The notes beneath the pieces were generated by a model, which was not told the origin of the DNA, did not search any database, and saw only the letters and a list, made by a program, of their open reading frames with translations. A stretch of 53,345 nucleotides of DNA from NCBI RefSeq assembly GCF_001074565.1, contig NZ_JUQX01000061.1, positions 1 to 53,345 of the forward strand, written 5' to 3'. Position 1 is the stretch's first letter. Each line of letters opens with the position of its first letter. Positions 8,286 to 18,436 of the stretch are shown here, one piece after another. A program made the translations under genes and the position numbers. The stretch comes from Streptococcus pseudopneumoniae (GTDB lineage: Bacteria > Bacillota > Bacilli > Lactobacillales > Streptococcaceae).

Positions 8286-8976
8286 AAAATTAAATGCCCT
8301 TCTTTGGTTAAGGTTACAAGTTCTTATTAGCAATTCAACCTTGTTAGCGACATTATTGATGCCTTTTGGACTGACTGTTCTATATAATGAGTTCTTAAAC
8401 AAGAGTGGAGAATTAAGTATGTTTCTCCTTTCTATGAGTTTGACGATGGTCTTGAGTATGGGAAGTGGTTATATGGTATCGATTATGATGGCTGAGGATA
8501 AGGAAAAACGTAATCTTAAATCACTTATACTAAGTGGTGTGACAGCAACAGAGTATACTTTGAGTATGATGGCTCTTCCTCTTCTCGTGATGCTTCTTTC
8601 GATGGTTGTTCTACCTCTATATCTAAAAGTTGACTTGACAAACTACTTTCTTGTCTATGGTCTCTATCTGCTTTTGGCAACTATCAGCATGATCTTTCTT
8701 AATCTTCTTATCGGTGCAGTATCAGATACTCAGTCTAAGGCGCAAGTGTATAGTATTTTTCCTATGCTGACTTTCTCTTTCTTGCCCATTCTTGCCGTTC
8801 AAAATGACACTGCTCAAAAACTGTTGGACTATTCCTTCATTGGGCCTTTGGTAAGTCTGTTAAAAGCAGGTGGTGGAGAGTTATCTTTGAGAAGTCTCGG
8901 TCTTTTGCTAGCATGGATTCTTTTACTAGGATTAGCTAGTCTCTTTGTATTGAAAAATAGTTATAAAGGAAAATAG
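8278..8976 (+). CDS. ABC-2 type transporter permease
   Basis: A 232-residue permease with six hydrophobic segments. The EDKEKRNLKSLILSGVTATEYTLS stretch between the second and third helices is the coupling region typical of ABC-2 permeases. It overlaps the ATPase gene by 8 bases and should form the exporter with it. The permease at 25061-25810 has the same architecture (EKEKRIFKTLVLSGVRRGEYLVS). Confidence 0.88.
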   Translation: MFRKLNALLWLRLQVLISNSTLLATLLMPFGLTVLYNEFLNKSGELSMFLLSMSLTMVLSMGSGYMVSIMMAEDKEKRNLKSLILSGVTATEYTLSMMALPLLVMLLSMVVLPLYLKVDLTNYFLVYGLYLLLATISMIFLNLLIGAVSDTQSKAQVYSIFPMLTFSFLPILAVQNDTAQKLLDYSFIGPLVSLLKAGGGELSLRSLGLLLAWILLLGLASLFVLKNSYKGK

Positions 8977-8985
8977 GAGCCTCAT

Positions 8986-9627
8986 ATGAAACTACTTAAA
9001 AACCTTGGCTGGTTTCTTCTAGCTGTTCTATCCTTTTTCTTTGGCTATGGTCTGGTTCAGAGTATGGCTTTATCAGCGCTTGACCTAGGGGCTCCGATCT
9101 TTGGAGTCTTGCCACTTTATATTGTCCTGTCAGGGGCCTATGTTTATGGAGTTTACAAATGGTATCAGACACAAAAGGTTAGCATCCAGACGACTGCTTT
9201 TAATCGTTATATCTGGTTGCCAACTCTGGTTTTGCTAGTGGCGATTACAGCCCAGTTCTTTTTACCAGATGATCCGTCGGTCAATCAACAAATCGTATCA
9301 CAACTGACAGTTGCTCAGCCTGTCTTTGGTTTCTTTATGGTAGTGGTCTTTGCTCCTCTGACGGAAGAACTGATTTTTAGAGGGATGTTAGCGTGCTATC
9401 TCTTTCCTAAGCAGGACAATAGCAAACAGACAGCTCTGTTTCTCCTTGTATCAAGTGTACTATTTGCCTTGATTCATTTTCCAGGGACTTTGCAACAGTT
9501 TTTCGTCTATGCTAGTCTGGGATTGAGTTTGGGTCTGGCTTATGTAAGCCGAAAAGGCCTTCTTTACAGCATTTCTTTACATGCCTTGAATAATTTAATC
9601 GGCTTTTTGATGATACTCATGCTATAA
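8986..9627 (+). CDS. CPBP-family intramembrane metalloprotease
   Basis: A 213-residue polytopic protein with the Abi/CPBP signature: EELIFRGML (motif 1, about residue 127), followed by LIHFPG (motif 2, about 162) and the SLHALNN motif (about 203). These carry the Glu and His residues of the site-2-like intramembrane protease family. Such proteins often serve immunity against bacteriocins or membrane-protein processing. It lies 9 bases after the ABC permease in the same operon, behind AGGAG. The substrate is unknown. Confidence 0.88.
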   Translation: MKLLKNLGWFLLAVLSFFFGYGLVQSMALSALDLGAPIFGVLPLYIVLSGAYVYGVYKWYQTQKVSIQTTAFNRYIWLPTLVLLVAITAQFFLPDDPSVNQQIVSQLTVAQPVFGFFMVVVFAPLTEELIFRGMLACYLFPKQDNSKQTALFLLVSSVLFALIHFPGTLQQFFVYASLGLSLGLAYVSRKGLLYSISLHALNNLIGFLMILML

Positions 9628-9644
9628 TAGAGTCAGGAGGTCAC

Positions 9645-9875
9645 ATGAAACGAGTAATTTTATTAGCAGTGATACAGGCAGTCGTTCTCTTCTTTATTAT
9701 TGGGGGCCTTGCCTATGCCTTTAAAGGCGATTTCTTTTACAACAATCTAGCAGTAGTTTTTGCACCTATTGCAGGAATCATGCGTTTTGCGACGGCCTAT
9801 GCAACAGCGATTGTTCTGCCTAAAAAAGCGGCTGAAATCGCAGAAAAACGTAAAGAGGGTCAAGAATCAAAATAA
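9645..9875 (+). CDS. Small membrane protein, unknown function
   Basis: A 76-residue protein with two hydrophobic segments (about 5-26 and 34-58) and a charged tail ending KKAAEIAEKRKEGQESK. It follows the CPBP gene by 17 bases behind a strong CAGGAGG ribosome binding site and is the last gene before a terminator. I do not recognise its family. Confidence 0.75.
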   Translation: MKRVILLAVIQAVVLFFIIGGLAYAFKGDFFYNNLAVVFAPIAGIMRFATAYATAIVLPKKAAEIAEKRKEGQESK

Positions 9876-9876
9876 G

Positions 9877-9907
9877 AAAATCCGATGGCGTCTTCATCGG
9901 ATTTTTC
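9877..9907 (+). terminator. Terminator of the XRE-PspC-ABC operon
   Basis: Stem AAAATCCGATG / CATCGGATTTT (9877-9887 with 9895-9905) followed by T residues. Confidence 0.85.
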
Positions 9908-9996
9908 GATGTTGTCACTATTTTTTAGCTCTTCGTTTTGATTTTTACAGACAATCAAACTTTTCTGCTGATTTTCATGAAGAGCCTGCGCTTTTA

Positions 9997-10005
9997 TGGT
10001 AAAAT
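9997..10005 (+). promoter_or_regulatory. aspS promoter (extended -10)
   Basis: TGGTAAAAT at 9997-10005, the same extended -10 form as at hisS, 28 bases upstream of the start; GAGGAG is the ribosome binding site. Confidence 0.6.
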
Positions 10006-10033
10006 AGTAACAGAATAAAAGAGGAGAGAAAAC

Positions 10034-11797
10034 ATGAAACGTAGTATGTATGCTGGTCGTGTTCGTGAGGAACACATCGGACAAGAAATGACCTTGAAAG
10101 GATGGGTTGGTCGTCGTCGTGACCTTGGTGGTTTGATCTTTATCGACCTTCGTGACCGTGAAGGAATCATGCAGTTGGTTATCAACCCTGAAAAAGTTTC
10201 TGCAGAGGTTATGGCAACAGCTGAAAGCCTTCGTAGCGAATTTGTCATCGAGGTGACTGGACAAGTCGTTGCGCGTGAGCAAGCCAATGATAAATTGGCG
10301 ACTGGTGCAGTTGAGTTGAACGTGACAGCTCTTACAGTGCTGAATACAGCCAAAACAACACCTTTTGAGATTAAGGATGGGATTGAGGCAAATGACGATA
10401 CACGTTTGCGTTACCGTTACCTTGACCTTCGTCGTCCAGAGATGTTGGAAAATCTCAAACTTCGTGCCAAGGTGACTCACTCTATCCGTAACTACTTGGA
10501 TGAGTTGGAGTTTATCGATGTGGAAACACCCTTCCTTTCTAAGTCAACACCAGAAGGGGCGCGTGACTATTTGGTTCCATCTCGTGTCAATAAAGGGCAT
10601 TTTTACGCTCTTCCTCAAAGTCCACAAATCACTAAACAGCTCTTGATGAATGCTGGGTTTGACCGTTACTACCAAATCGTTAAATGTTTCCGTGATGAAG
10701 ACTTGCGTGGAGACCGTCAGCCTGAGTTTACCCAGGTCGACTTGGAAACGTCATTCCTTAGTGAGCAAGAAATCCAAGATATCACAGAAGGCTTGATTGC
10801 GCGCGTGATGAAGGAAACAAAAGGGATTGAAGTAACCCTTCCCTTCCCTCGTATGAAGTATGACGATGCTATGGCCCTTTATGGTTCTGACAAGCCTGAT
10901 ACTCGTTTTGACATGTTGCTTCAGGATTTGACAGAAGTGGTCAAAGGTGTCGACTTCAAGGTCTTTTCAGAAGCTCCTGCAGTTAAAGCTATCGTCGTTA
11001 AAGGCGCTGCAGACAACTATTCACGTAAAGACATCGACAAGATGACCGAAGTAGCCAAACAGTACGGTGCCAAAGGTCTTGCTTGGGTCAAGGTTGTGGA
11101 TGGAGAATTGAACGGACCAGTTGCTAAGTTCTTGACGGACATTCAAGCAGAGTCGACAAATGCCCTTGGTTTAGAAGACAAGGATTTGGTTCTCTTTGTG
11201 GCTGATACACTTGAAGTGGCGAATGCAACCCTTGGTGCCCTTCGTGGACGTATTGCCAAAGAACTTGGCTTGATTGACAGCGACAAATTCAACTTCCTTT
11301 GGGTTGTTGACTGGCCGATGTTTGAATGGTCTGAAGAAGAAGGTCGTTACATGAGCGCCCACCATCCATTCACCCTTCCACAGGAAGAGACAGCTCACGA
11401 ACTAGAAGGTAATTTGGCTAAGGTTCGTGCTATTGCCTACGACATCGTCTTGAACGGTTATGAGCTGGGTGGTGGTAGCCTTCGTATCAACCAAAAAGAC
11501 CTCCAAGAACGCATGTTTAAGGCTCTTGGTTTCTCAGCTGAAGAAGCCAATGACCAGTTTGGTTTCCTTCTTGAGGCTATGGACTATGGTTTCCCACCAC
11601 ACGGTGGTTTGGCTATCGGACTTGACCGATTTGTTATGCTCTTAGCAGGAGAAGAAAACATCCGTGAAGTCATTGCTTTTCCTAAGAACAACAAGGCGAC
11701 GGATCCAATGACACAAGCCCCATCAACAGTCGCTCTCAAACAACTAGAGGAACTCAGCTTACAAGTAGAACAAGATGAAACAAGCAAAACAAATTAA
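10034..11797 (+). CDS. aspS: Aspartate--tRNA ligase
   Basis: A 587-residue bacterial-type class II synthetase. An N-terminal OB-fold anticodon domain ([26 protein letters not shown]..., about 21-105) is followed by the catalytic core with [16 protein letters not shown], motif 2 ([19 protein letters not shown], about residue 220), the bacterial GAD insertion (about 290-420), and motif 3 ([15 protein letters not shown], about 530). The length is normal. The downstream YitT gene begins inside the last codons of aspS (23-base overlap), so they are cotranscribed. Confidence 0.97.
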   Translation: MKRSMYAGRVREEHIGQEMTLKGWVGRRRDLGGLIFIDLRDREGIMQLVINPEKVSAEVMATAESLRSEFVIEVTGQVVAREQANDKLATGAVELNVTALTVLNTAKTTPFEIKDGIEANDDTRLRYRYLDLRRPEMLENLKLRAKVTHSIRNYLDELEFIDVETPFLSKSTPEGARDYLVPSRVNKGHFYALPQSPQITKQLLMNAGFDRYYQIVKCFRDEDLRGDRQPEFTQVDLETSFLSEQEIQDITEGLIARVMKETKGIEVTLPFPRMKYDDAMALYGSDKPDTRFDMLLQDLTEVVKGVDFKVFSEAPAVKAIVVKGAADNYSRKDIDKMTEVAKQYGAKGLAWVKVVDGELNGPVAKFLTDIQAESTNALGLEDKDLVLFVADTLEVANATLGALRGRIAKELGLIDSDKFNFLWVVDWPMFEWSEEEGRYMSAHHPFTLPQEETAHELEGNLAKVRAIAYDIVLNGYELGGGSLRINQKDLQERMFKALGFSAEEANDQFGFLLEAMDYGFPPHGGLAIGLDRFVMLLAGEENIREVIAFPKNNKATDPMTQAPSTVALKQLEELSLQVEQDETSKTN

Positions 11798-12716
11798 GCG
11801 GTGGCGCTATTATCTGCGCCGCTTTGCTTATCAGATAAAGATGTTACGAGTCTTGCAGGGCATCTCTAAGGAAAAATATGATGAGAAGATTTCTGCTTCT
11901 CTGGTATACGGTTTTCTATCAGCAGTTGCGGTCAATTTCTTTTTCCAACCAGGGCATGTTTATTCGAGTGGTGCGACAGGTTTGGCGCAAATTATCTCCA
12001 GTTTGAGTACTCATTGGTTTGGTCTCCAACTACCCGTATCTGCAACCTTTTATGCCATTAATATCCCACTGATGATTTTGGCTTGGTATCAGATTGGACA
12101 TAAATTTACAGTTTTTACCTTTATCACGGTATCCATGAGTTCTCTTTTTATCCAGTTTATGCCCGTTGTGACGCTGACAGAGGATCCCATTATCAATGCT
12201 CTCTTTGGGGGTGTTGTCATGGGCTTGGGGATTGGTTTTGCGCTCCGTAACAATATTTCTAGCGGAGGTACAGATATCGTCAGTCTGACAATTCGAAAGA
12301 AAACGGGTAAAAATGTCGGTAGTATTTCTTTCCTGGTAAATGGGACCATCATGCTGATAGCGGGGTTGACCTTTGGTTGGAAATACGCCCTCTACTCTAT
12401 GATTACCATTTTTGTCTCCAGTCGTGTGACAGATGCGGTCTTTACCAAGCAAAAACGGATGCAGGCCATGATTGTGACCAGCAATCCTGACAAGGTAATC
12501 GAAAAAATCCATAAAAAATTGCACCGAGGGGCTACCATGATCCATGATGCAGAAGGAACCTATAATCATGAGAGAAAAGCAGTCTTGATTACGGTTATCA
12601 CGCGAGCAGAGTTTAATGATTTTAAACACATCATGAAACAGGTCGATCCGACAGCCTTTGTCTCTGTATCCGAAAATGTCCACATCCTAGGACGATTCGT
12701 AGAAACAGACAATTAG
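11775..12716 (+). CDS. YitT-family (DUF161/DUF2179) membrane protein
   Basis: A 313-residue protein with five to six transmembrane helices (about residues 40-215) and a soluble C-terminal DUF2179 domain (about 225-305; [44 protein letters not shown]). The family-typical [17 protein letters not shown] and [12 protein letters not shown] motifs are visible. The function is unknown in the family. The start overlaps the aspS end, an arrangement I also recall from pneumococcus. Confidence 0.88.
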   Translation: MKQAKQIKRWRYYLRRFAYQIKMLRVLQGISKEKYDEKISASLVYGFLSAVAVNFFFQPGHVYSSGATGLAQIISSLSTHWFGLQLPVSATFYAINIPLMILAWYQIGHKFTVFTFITVSMSSLFIQFMPVVTLTEDPIINALFGGVVMGLGIGFALRNNISSGGTDIVSLTIRKKTGKNVGSISFLVNGTIMLIAGLTFGWKYALYSMITIFVSSRVTDAVFTKQKRMQAMIVTSNPDKVIEKIHKKLHRGATMIHDAEGTYNHERKAVLITVITRAEFNDFKHIMKQVDPTAFVSVSENVHILGRFVETDN

Positions 12717-12721
12717 ACATG

Positions 12722-12752
12722 AAAAAACCAGCTCTGGAGCTGGTTTTTATTT
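12722..12752. terminator. Bidirectional terminator between the YitT gene and malR
   Basis: AAAAACCAGCTC / GAGCTGGTTTTT stem with an A run on one side and a T run on the other, placed between two converging genes. Confidence 0.85.
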
Positions 12753-13733
12753 TTCGATAATTTTGTGGGCAATCAACTGACGGTAACAAATCTGTCTATT
12801 ATTTTTCGCGTCATTGATAATCTGTAAAATCGTTTCAAATGATGTTCGTCCAAGTTCAAGACTGTTGATGTCAACATAGGCTACTAGATCGAGTCGAGGA
12901 TTGACAGAGTCAAAACTCAAGACGGGAACATTTAATTGGTGTTTACTGATGTAGTCGCAAACCCCTTCAGCTAGAAGGCTGTCGGTTGTGATGATGGCAT
13001 CAATCTGCGGATCGTGTTTGAAGAGGCGCTTACTAAATTGATACCCCTTTTCTTCTAGAAATTCATTTGCAAAGTAGGTCAGATTCGTATCAATCGAAAG
13101 TTGGTGTTGTTTGAGTGCCAATTCGTAACCTTTTAGACGATCTTGTGTAACGAAAAGTTTCTTTGTTCCTCCGATAAAGGCGATTCGTCTGCACCCCTTT
13201 TTGATGAAATACTCTGCTGCATCAAAACCAGCTTGGACATTATCATTGTCGACAAGGGGGATAAAGGGTGAGAGGGATTTTCCTAGGATGAGGAAGGGGA
13301 ACTGCTCATCAGCGACCAGCTTGACTAAGGGATCCTCCTCTTCGGCATAAAGGAAAATCAAACCATCCACACGTTTGCCGTAAACCATCTGTGAAATAGC
13401 TTTAAGGCGCTCTTTTTCGTCTTTACCTGTTGCAATCTGAATAGCATAGTGGTTTTCAGAAGCGACCTGAGCGATACCACGGAGGACAGATGGGAAGAAA
13501 GGATTTTGGTAGAAGGCATCCGAGTCGTCAGGCAATACCAAACCAATAACTTGAGTATAGCTACTAACGAGGCTACGAGCATTGAGATTGGGATGGTAGT
13601 TGAGTTCCTTCATAGCCTTGTGAACTCGTTTTTTGGTTTCATCACTAATTGTTGATTTGTTTTGAATAACGCGGGTTACAGTTGAAGGTGAGACACCTGC
13701 AGCCTTGGCCACATCTTTAATCGTAACGGGCAT
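12747..13733 (-). CDS. malR: Maltose operon transcriptional repressor MalR (LacI family)
   Basis: A 328-residue LacI/GalR regulator. The N-terminal helix-turn-helix (TIKDVAKAAGVSPSTVTRVI) and hinge (NLNARSLVSSYTQVIGLVLPDD) are followed by a periplasmic-binding-protein-like effector domain. In pneumococcus MalR represses the malXCD and malMP promoters and is released by maltose. Two palindromic sites in the divergent region at 18383-18394 and 18755-18768 fit its operator. It lies 9 bases after malA and is transcribed with it from a promoter at 14580-14608. The length is normal. Confidence 0.95.
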   Translation of the reverse strand: MPVTIKDVAKAAGVSPSTVTRVIQNKSTISDETKKRVHKAMKELNYHPNLNARSLVSSYTQVIGLVLPDDSDAFYQNPFFPSVLRGIAQVASENHYAIQIATGKDEKERLKAISQMVYGKRVDGLIFLYAEEEDPLVKLVADEQFPFLILGKSLSPFIPLVDNDNVQAGFDAAEYFIKKGCRRIAFIGGTKKLFVTQDRLKGYELALKQHQLSIDTNLTYFANEFLEEKGYQFSKRLFKHDPQIDAIITTDSLLAEGVCDYISKHQLNVPVLSFDSVNPRLDLVAYVDINSLELGRTSFETILQIINDAKNNRQICYRQLIAHKIIEK

Positions 13734-13742
13734 AAAAATCTC

Positions 13743-14543
13743 CTATTTATGATAATCTGGATCGCGGTAATGTGTTTTATAAAAGATGGTGACCAGATAA
13801 AGAACAAAAAGAATGTTTTGTACAGTGATAAGGGTTGTCATATTTTGGCCGAAAAGTCCCAAAATAAGTGTAATCAAAGTTGGTAATCCTAAACAGTTCA
13901 AGATAAAATGGTAGCACTCTTTAAAACTCCTAAATGAAAAGAGGCGTGATTTTTTGGTGATATAAAGGAGAAAACTAGCTCCAAGAGAGACAATGAAAAA
14001 ATTCAATCCAAAGAGGAAGCTTGCACCAAGAACGAGAAAGAGACTGATATAGACCCGATTTTGTTGGTACCAATCTTTAGAAATGGCCTGGGTAAGATCT
14101 TCCTTACTCTGGAAACTCTCCGTTTGAATCGCGTGGTAGCGAATGCGGGTCAGTTCCTTGCTTTCCTTGCTGATGATGAGTTCTTCAGTATCAAAATGAA
14201 GTTGTAAGTCCTTTGGCAATTCCTTACTTGAACTTGGACCAATCAGAAGAGAAGCTTGCTGATTTTTAGTTCCAGCATAGCTCAGTTTTCCATCTATTAT
14301 CTGCGCATTCTCCGACAAATCCATGATTGCTTCATCTGTCAGGGGTGTGTAGACATTATCGATAAAGGTATCCAGTGGATACGTTTCCTGCGAGCTGTTT
14401 TGAATGGCAATTGGAACCATGGACAAGCTGATGAGGAAAATGCTAGTAAAGAGAAGTTGAAACCAGTTGAGTCCGAAACGTTTTGACAGGGGCTTACGAA
14501 ATCCCCAGATACTAGTAAAATACGAGAATGGATATGGAAGCAT
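13743..14543 (-). CDS. malA: Maltodextrose utilization protein MalA (DUF1189)
   Basis: A protein of about 266 residues, DUF1189 family, encoded between malD and malR. Four to five hydrophobic segments are visible: one near residues 25-45 and the others in the C-terminal 120 residues. A soluble extracytoplasmic region (about 50-150) contains [23 protein letters not shown] prefer the ATG at 14543, six bases after AGAAAG, over the in-frame ATG at 14549, which directly abuts that site. Its biochemical role is not known; the name follows the pneumococcal operon. It has its own sigma-70 promoter. Confidence 0.85.
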   Translation of the reverse strand: MLPYPFSYFTSIWGFRKPLSKRFGLNWFQLLFTSIFLISLSMVPIAIQNSSQETYPLDTFIDNVYTPLTDEAIMDLSENAQIIDGKLSYAGTKNQQASLLIGPSSSKELPKDLQLHFDTEELIISKESKELTRIRYHAIQTESFQSKEDLTQAISKDWYQQNRVYISLFLVLGASFLFGLNFFIVSLGASFLLYITKKSRLFSFRSFKECYHFILNCLGLPTLITLILGLFGQNMTTLITVQNILFVLYLVTIFYKTHYRDPDYHK

Positions 14544-14579
14544 AGGCATCTTTCTAAAAGTGTTTTCTATATGAGTATT

Positions 14580-14608
14580 ATTATATAGAGAAATGTGCTT
14601 TATTTCAA
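14580..14608 (-). promoter_or_regulatory. malA-malR promoter
   Basis: On the minus strand, -35 TTGAAA (14603-14608) and -10 TATAAT (14580-14585) are separated by 17 bases. No MalR-type palindrome overlaps it, so malAR may be expressed independently of the MalR-controlled promoters. Confidence 0.75.
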
Positions 14609-14662
14609 GTCTAGGAGATAAATTGCTTGTTGCAAGAATATTATTTACAGTAACAATCGCTA

Positions 14663-14775
14663 ATACTCAATGAAAATCAAAGAGCAAACTAGGAAGCTAG
14701 CCGCAGGTTGCTCAAAGCACAGCTTTGAGGTTGGAGATAAAGCTGACGTGGTTTGAAGAGATTTTCGAAGAGTAT
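14663..14775. repeat. BOX element (C-A type)
   Basis: Starts ATACTCAATGAAAATC and ends GATTTTCGAAGAGTAT, again the BOX terminal inverted repeat. It holds a complete boxC (AGAGCAAACTAGGAAGCTAG), a short hairpin CAAAGCACAGCTTTG and a shortened boxA. It lies between the malD terminator and the malA promoter. Confidence 0.9.
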
Positions 14776-14780
14776 CAAAT

Positions 14781-14820
14781 GAAAAAGGGTGGCGGGGATA
14801 AATTATCCCTTGTCGCCACC
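14781..14820 (-). terminator. Terminator of malXCD overlapping the malD 3' end
   Basis: On the minus strand GGTGGCG (14814-14820) pairs with CGCCACC (14788-14794), and the loop contains a second stem GGGATAA / TTATCCC. A run of T follows (14782-14787). The 5' arm lies within the last codons of malD. Confidence 0.85.
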
Positions 14821-15645
14821 ACTTGTAAGTCCTGAAACAAAGTTCTTTTGTAGGAAGAAGAAGAGAATACAGATAGGAAGGGCGATGAGGATAGCACCTG
14901 CTGAGAAGTAGGCAATCTTCAAGTTTTTCACATTGCTGACAAAGGTCTGGAGACCGACGGCAACAGTAAAGTATTCTTTCTCACGAAGCAAGAAACTAGA
15001 GAGGATATAGTCTCCGAAAGGTCCCATGAAGGCCCAGAGAGCTTGTACAGCCACCATTGGGCGAACAAGTGGGAGAACAATTTGCCAGAAGCGGCGGAAG
15101 TGTCCTGCACCATCTAGTTTTGCAGATTCGTCTAGAGACATTGGTACTGTGTCGAAGTAGCCTTTCATGAGCCAAGCGTTCATAGGGATACCGCCACCAA
15201 CGTAGAGGAAGATGAGGAACCAGCTTTGGTTAAGGGCGTTCAACATAAGGGCCATAACGAAGAAGGCTGTCAAAGCGGCCATAGTTGGCACCATTTGGAT
15301 GATCAAGAAGAAGACCAAACTTTGTTTACGAGCCAAGAAGTTGTAACGGCTGTAGGCATAACCAGCAAGTACGATGATACTTGTTTGAACAGCCATTGTA
15401 ATCAAGGCGATAATCAAAGTGTTGAGGTACCAAGTGCCGTACAAGGTTTCAGTGAAGAGCCCTTGGAAGTTGGCGAAGCTAAAGTCGACGTTAGCATCTA
15501 GTTTAAAAGCTACGACGTTACCAGACTTGAAGGCTGACATAATGGTAATCAAAAGTGGATAGATAATCACGATTGAAAGACCAATCAAGTAGAGGTAAGT
15601 GAGGGTTTGAGTCAGTCTACGTTTGAGTTTGATTGAGTTATTCAT
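14803..15645 (-). CDS. malD: Maltodextrin ABC transporter permease MalD
   Basis: A 280-residue inner membrane permease (MalG-like) with six transmembrane helices. The cytoplasmic EAA loop reads [24 protein letters not shown] (about residue 185), which docks the shared sugar-importer ATPase. No ATPase gene lies here; pneumococcal sugar importers of this class use a distant MsmK. ATG 15645 is chosen for its position one base after the malC stop and the AGGACGTC upstream. It partners MalC and MalX for uptake of maltotriose and longer maltodextrins. Confidence 0.95.
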   Translation of the reverse strand: MNNSIKLKRRLTQTLTYLYLIGLSIVIIYPLLITIMSAFKSGNVVAFKLDANVDFSFANFQGLFTETLYGTWYLNTLIIALITMAVQTSIIVLAGYAYSRYNFLARKQSLVFFLIIQMVPTMAALTAFFVMALMLNALNQSWFLIFLYVGGGIPMNAWLMKGYFDTVPMSLDESAKLDGAGHFRRFWQIVLPLVRPMVAVQALWAFMGPFGDYILSSFLLREKEYFTVAVGLQTFVSNVKNLKIAYFSAGAILIALPICILFFFLQKNFVSGLTSGGDKG

Positions 15646-15646
15646 C

Positions 15647-16939
15647 TTAGACGTCCTCCATATCGAATGCGTGTAGTTTCTTGAATGCAATCATAGAGAT
15701 AGAGATGACAATGATAGAGATGATCAAGGTAACAGCTGCCGCCATAGAGTATTGAGGAGATGTACCTGTTGTCAAACGATAAATCCATGAGATCAAGATA
15801 TCAGTTGAACCGGCTCCACCACCAACGCTACCAGGACCTCCGCCGTTGAAGAGGTACATGATAGAGAAGTTGTTAAAGTTGAAGGTGTATTGGCTGATCA
15901 ATGTTGGTGCCGCAACAGCCAAAATCATAGGGAAAGTAATGTTGCGGAATTTTTGCCAAGCATTGGCACCATCGATGTAAGCCGCTTCGTAGAGGTCGTT
16001 AGGGATTGACTGCAAGATACCCAAAGTCAAAACGTAGATGTATGGGAATCCTAGCCAACCTTGCATCATAATCAAGGCAATCTTCGTCCAAGTTGGGTCT
16101 GTTTTCCAAGGGATAAGAGCACCGTCAAGGAAAGGAAGAACCTTAGCCAAGATAGGCAATACTTGAGTGTTAATCGCTCCGACACTATCGTTAAACATGT
16201 TTGAGAATGTCAAGATAGTGATGAAAGCTGGAACAGCCCAAGGAAGAAGGAAAATAACACCAAAGATACGTTTTCCTTTGATAAATGGTTGGTTAGCAAT
16301 GATAGCGGTGAAGATACCAATCACAATCTGCAAAGTAGAAGCAGACAAGGCCCAGATGATGGTCCATGAAAGAACGGCACCGAAGGCTGAACGGAAGGTA
16401 CTTAAGCTCCAGATGTTTGTAAAGTTAGTTAAACCAACCCAGTCCAACAATTTGTTTGGTGGCAAGTGTTGGAAGTCATAGTTGGTAAAGGCAATCATCA
16501 AGGTTACGATAACTGGGAAGATAATTGCAAATGTCATCGCTACATACGATGGGATAATCAAAAGGTATGGGAATCCATTCTCATAAATACCTTTGATCAT
16601 ATCTTTAAAAGTACGTGGGATAGGAATTCCATTGTTAATACGTTTTGCGATTGTATGTGCATCTTTAATATTTGAGAAATAAAAGAGCACATAAACGACT
16701 ACAAAGATTAAATGGAAGGCACCACGAATCAGCATAAAGAGGGAATTATCACGACCTGGCTTGTCACCAAGAGTGATCAAATTGTGCAATTCAGGGGCTG
16801 CAAGTGCTAGGAAATAAAGAACAAATACAATAGTGACACCAAGGAAGATAAAACCTTTGGCCTTTTGTTTATTGTAAATCTGTCCTAACCCAGGAATTAC
16901 TGAAAGCAAGGCTGCTTTGCTAGGTTGTTGGTTTTCCAT
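15647..16939 (-). CDS. malC: Maltodextrin ABC transporter permease MalC
   Basis: A 430-residue permease (MalF-like). Residues about 1-120 form an N-terminal extension with helices ([23 protein letters not shown]), followed by the six-helix transport domain. The EAA loop is [22 protein letters not shown] (about residue 325). ATG 16939 is chosen because AAAGGAG sits six bases before it; an in-frame ATG at 16954 lacks a site. A glycine-rich [13 protein letters not shown] loop near residue 380 is periplasmic-side in family models. It is cotranscribed with malX and malD. Confidence 0.95.
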   Translation of the reverse strand: MENQQPSKAALLSVIPGLGQIYNKQKAKGFIFLGVTIVFVLYFLALAAPELHNLITLGDKPGRDNSLFMLIRGAFHLIFVVVYVLFYFSNIKDAHTIAKRINNGIPIPRTFKDMIKGIYENGFPYLLIIPSYVAMTFAIIFPVIVTLMIAFTNYDFQHLPPNKLLDWVGLTNFTNIWSLSTFRSAFGAVLSWTIIWALSASTLQIVIGIFTAIIANQPFIKGKRIFGVIFLLPWAVPAFITILTFSNMFNDSVGAINTQVLPILAKVLPFLDGALIPWKTDPTWTKIALIMMQGWLGFPYIYVLTLGILQSIPNDLYEAAYIDGANAWQKFRNITFPMILAVAAPTLISQYTFNFNNFSIMYLFNGGGPGSVGGGAGSTDILISWIYRLTTGTSPQYSMAAAVTLIISIIVISISMIAFKKLHAFDMEDV

Positions 16940-17065
16940 GAATACTCCTTTCATAGGATACGAGATTGAAGTTTGTCTCCAATCACTAGATAGGAAACTG
17001 CAATCATTCGTAAATTTATAAAATCAAAGGGGGATTTGTATTCTCCCCCCTTGTAACGAATTCAA

Positions 17066-18337
17066 TTATTCACCAAATTTTTGTTTGATTGTTTCTTTGA
17101 TCAATGTTACAGCATCGTTAGCAGCTGTCTTAGCATCTTTCTTACCGCTTACAGCATCAAAGAGCATTGTTTTAGCTGGATCCCAAACTGCTGACATTTG
17201 AGAAATGTTTGGCATTGGTTGAGCGTTCTTGAACTGTTTGATAACAGCTGTTGTCAACTCATCGTTTTTACCTTCAGCGTATGAACGAGCTTCAGTGTTA
17301 GCTGGGATTTCGTTAGTTGCATCGTAGAATGCTTTTTGTTGTTCAGTTGAAACAAGGAAGTCTACAAATTTTTGTGCAGCTTCAAGGTTCTTAGTGCTTG
17401 ATGGGATGATCCAAGCTTTACCACCACCGAATGGTGTGTATTCTTTACCATTTGGAAGAGTTGGAATAGTAGCAACACCGTAGTTTACTTTAGCATCTTT
17501 GAATGCTTGAGCTTTCCAAGGACCGTCGATGATAGCAGCTGTTTTACCTTCTTGGAATTGAGTTTGGATCAAGTTTGCAGCACCTTCAGTATCTTGCATA
17601 CCTTTAGGCCATTTTTCATACCAAGATTTAGCGTAGTTGACACCAGTGATAGAACCGTCGTTTGCAAGACCGATGTCTTTAGCGTCTTTACCGTTTTGTC
17701 CGAATACGTAACCACCGTTACCAGCAAGAAGTCCGTATGCGTAGTAGAAGTTTGTCCAGTCAGCTAGGAATGCAGTAGTTTTGCCATCTTCACCAGCGAA
17801 AGCGTATTTGCTGTCTTTAGCAAGTTCTTCTAATTCAGCAAAAGTTTTTGGAGCTTCTTTCAGCAAGTCTTTGTTGTAGTACATAACAAGTGACTCGATA
17901 ACGGCAGGAGCACCGTAAACTTTACCGTCAGCAGCTGTTACAAGAGATTTAGTTTTATCATCTGTTTTAGCGCCGTCGCTCAATGTAACTTCTGAAAGTT
18001 GTCCGTCAGTACCAAGGCTACCTACGCGGTCGTATGGTGCCATCATAACGTCAGCAGCTTGACCTGATTGGTTGTCAAGAGAAAGTTTGTCAAGTCCACC
18101 AAGTTGGTCACCTGATTTGATGTTAACTTTTGTACCTGATTCTTTTTCATAAGCTGCAGCAACTTTTTCAGCGTAGGCTTTGTATTGGTCTTCAACGTAG
18201 AAAGTGATTTCTTTTGCTTCAGATGAGCTAGTATCAGCTGCTTTATCAGCAGTTTTGCTTCCGCAAGCTACCAAAAGTAAGCTAGCAAGAGTAGCAGTTC
18301 CGAGCACAGCAGCGCTCTTCATGAATTTAGATGACAT
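17066..18337 (-). CDS. malX: Maltodextrin-binding lipoprotein MalX
   Basis: A 423-residue extracellular solute-binding protein anchored by lipid. The signal peptide ends in the lipobox LLVACGSK with Cys25 as lipidation site. The mature part has the MalE-type fold, with EITFYVEDQYKAYAEKVAAAYEK at its start and repeated aromatic residues (YYNKDLL, WTNFYYAYGL, GPWKAQAF) that would stack on glucose rings. A strong AGGAGG site precedes the ATG. It is first in malXCD. Its promoter carries a cre site across the -35 and a MalR operator just after the start point, so maltose induction and carbon catabolite repression both fit. Confidence 0.97.
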   Translation of the reverse strand: MSSKFMKSAAVLGTATLASLLLVACGSKTADKAADTSSSEAKEITFYVEDQYKAYAEKVAAAYEKESGTKVNIKSGDQLGGLDKLSLDNQSGQAADVMMAPYDRVGSLGTDGQLSEVTLSDGAKTDDKTKSLVTAADGKVYGAPAVIESLVMYYNKDLLKEAPKTFAELEELAKDSKYAFAGEDGKTTAFLADWTNFYYAYGLLAGNGGYVFGQNGKDAKDIGLANDGSITGVNYAKSWYEKWPKGMQDTEGAANLIQTQFQEGKTAAIIDGPWKAQAFKDAKVNYGVATIPTLPNGKEYTPFGGGKAWIIPSSTKNLEAAQKFVDFLVSTEQQKAFYDATNEIPANTEARSYAEGKNDELTTAVIKQFKNAQPMPNISQMSAVWDPAKTMLFDAVSGKKDAKTAANDAVTLIKETIKQKFGE

Positions 18338-18382
18338 AGTGTATTCCTCCTAAAGAATAACAAAAATAATTTAATGAGAAAA

Positions 18383-18436
18383 CGCAAACGTTTTCTTTTA
18401 CGAACCTAGTATAACACAAATAGAAAACGGTTGCAA
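18383..18436 (-). promoter_or_regulatory. malX promoter with cre site and MalR operator
   Basis: On the minus strand -35 TTGCAA (18431-18436) and -10 TATACT (18408-18413) are 17 bases apart. TTGCAACCGTTTTCT (18422-18436) fits the CcpA consensus WTGNAANCGNWNNCW. The MalR-type palindrome core AAACGTTTGCGTTTT lies at about 18380-18394, just downstream of the start point. Confidence 0.85.
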
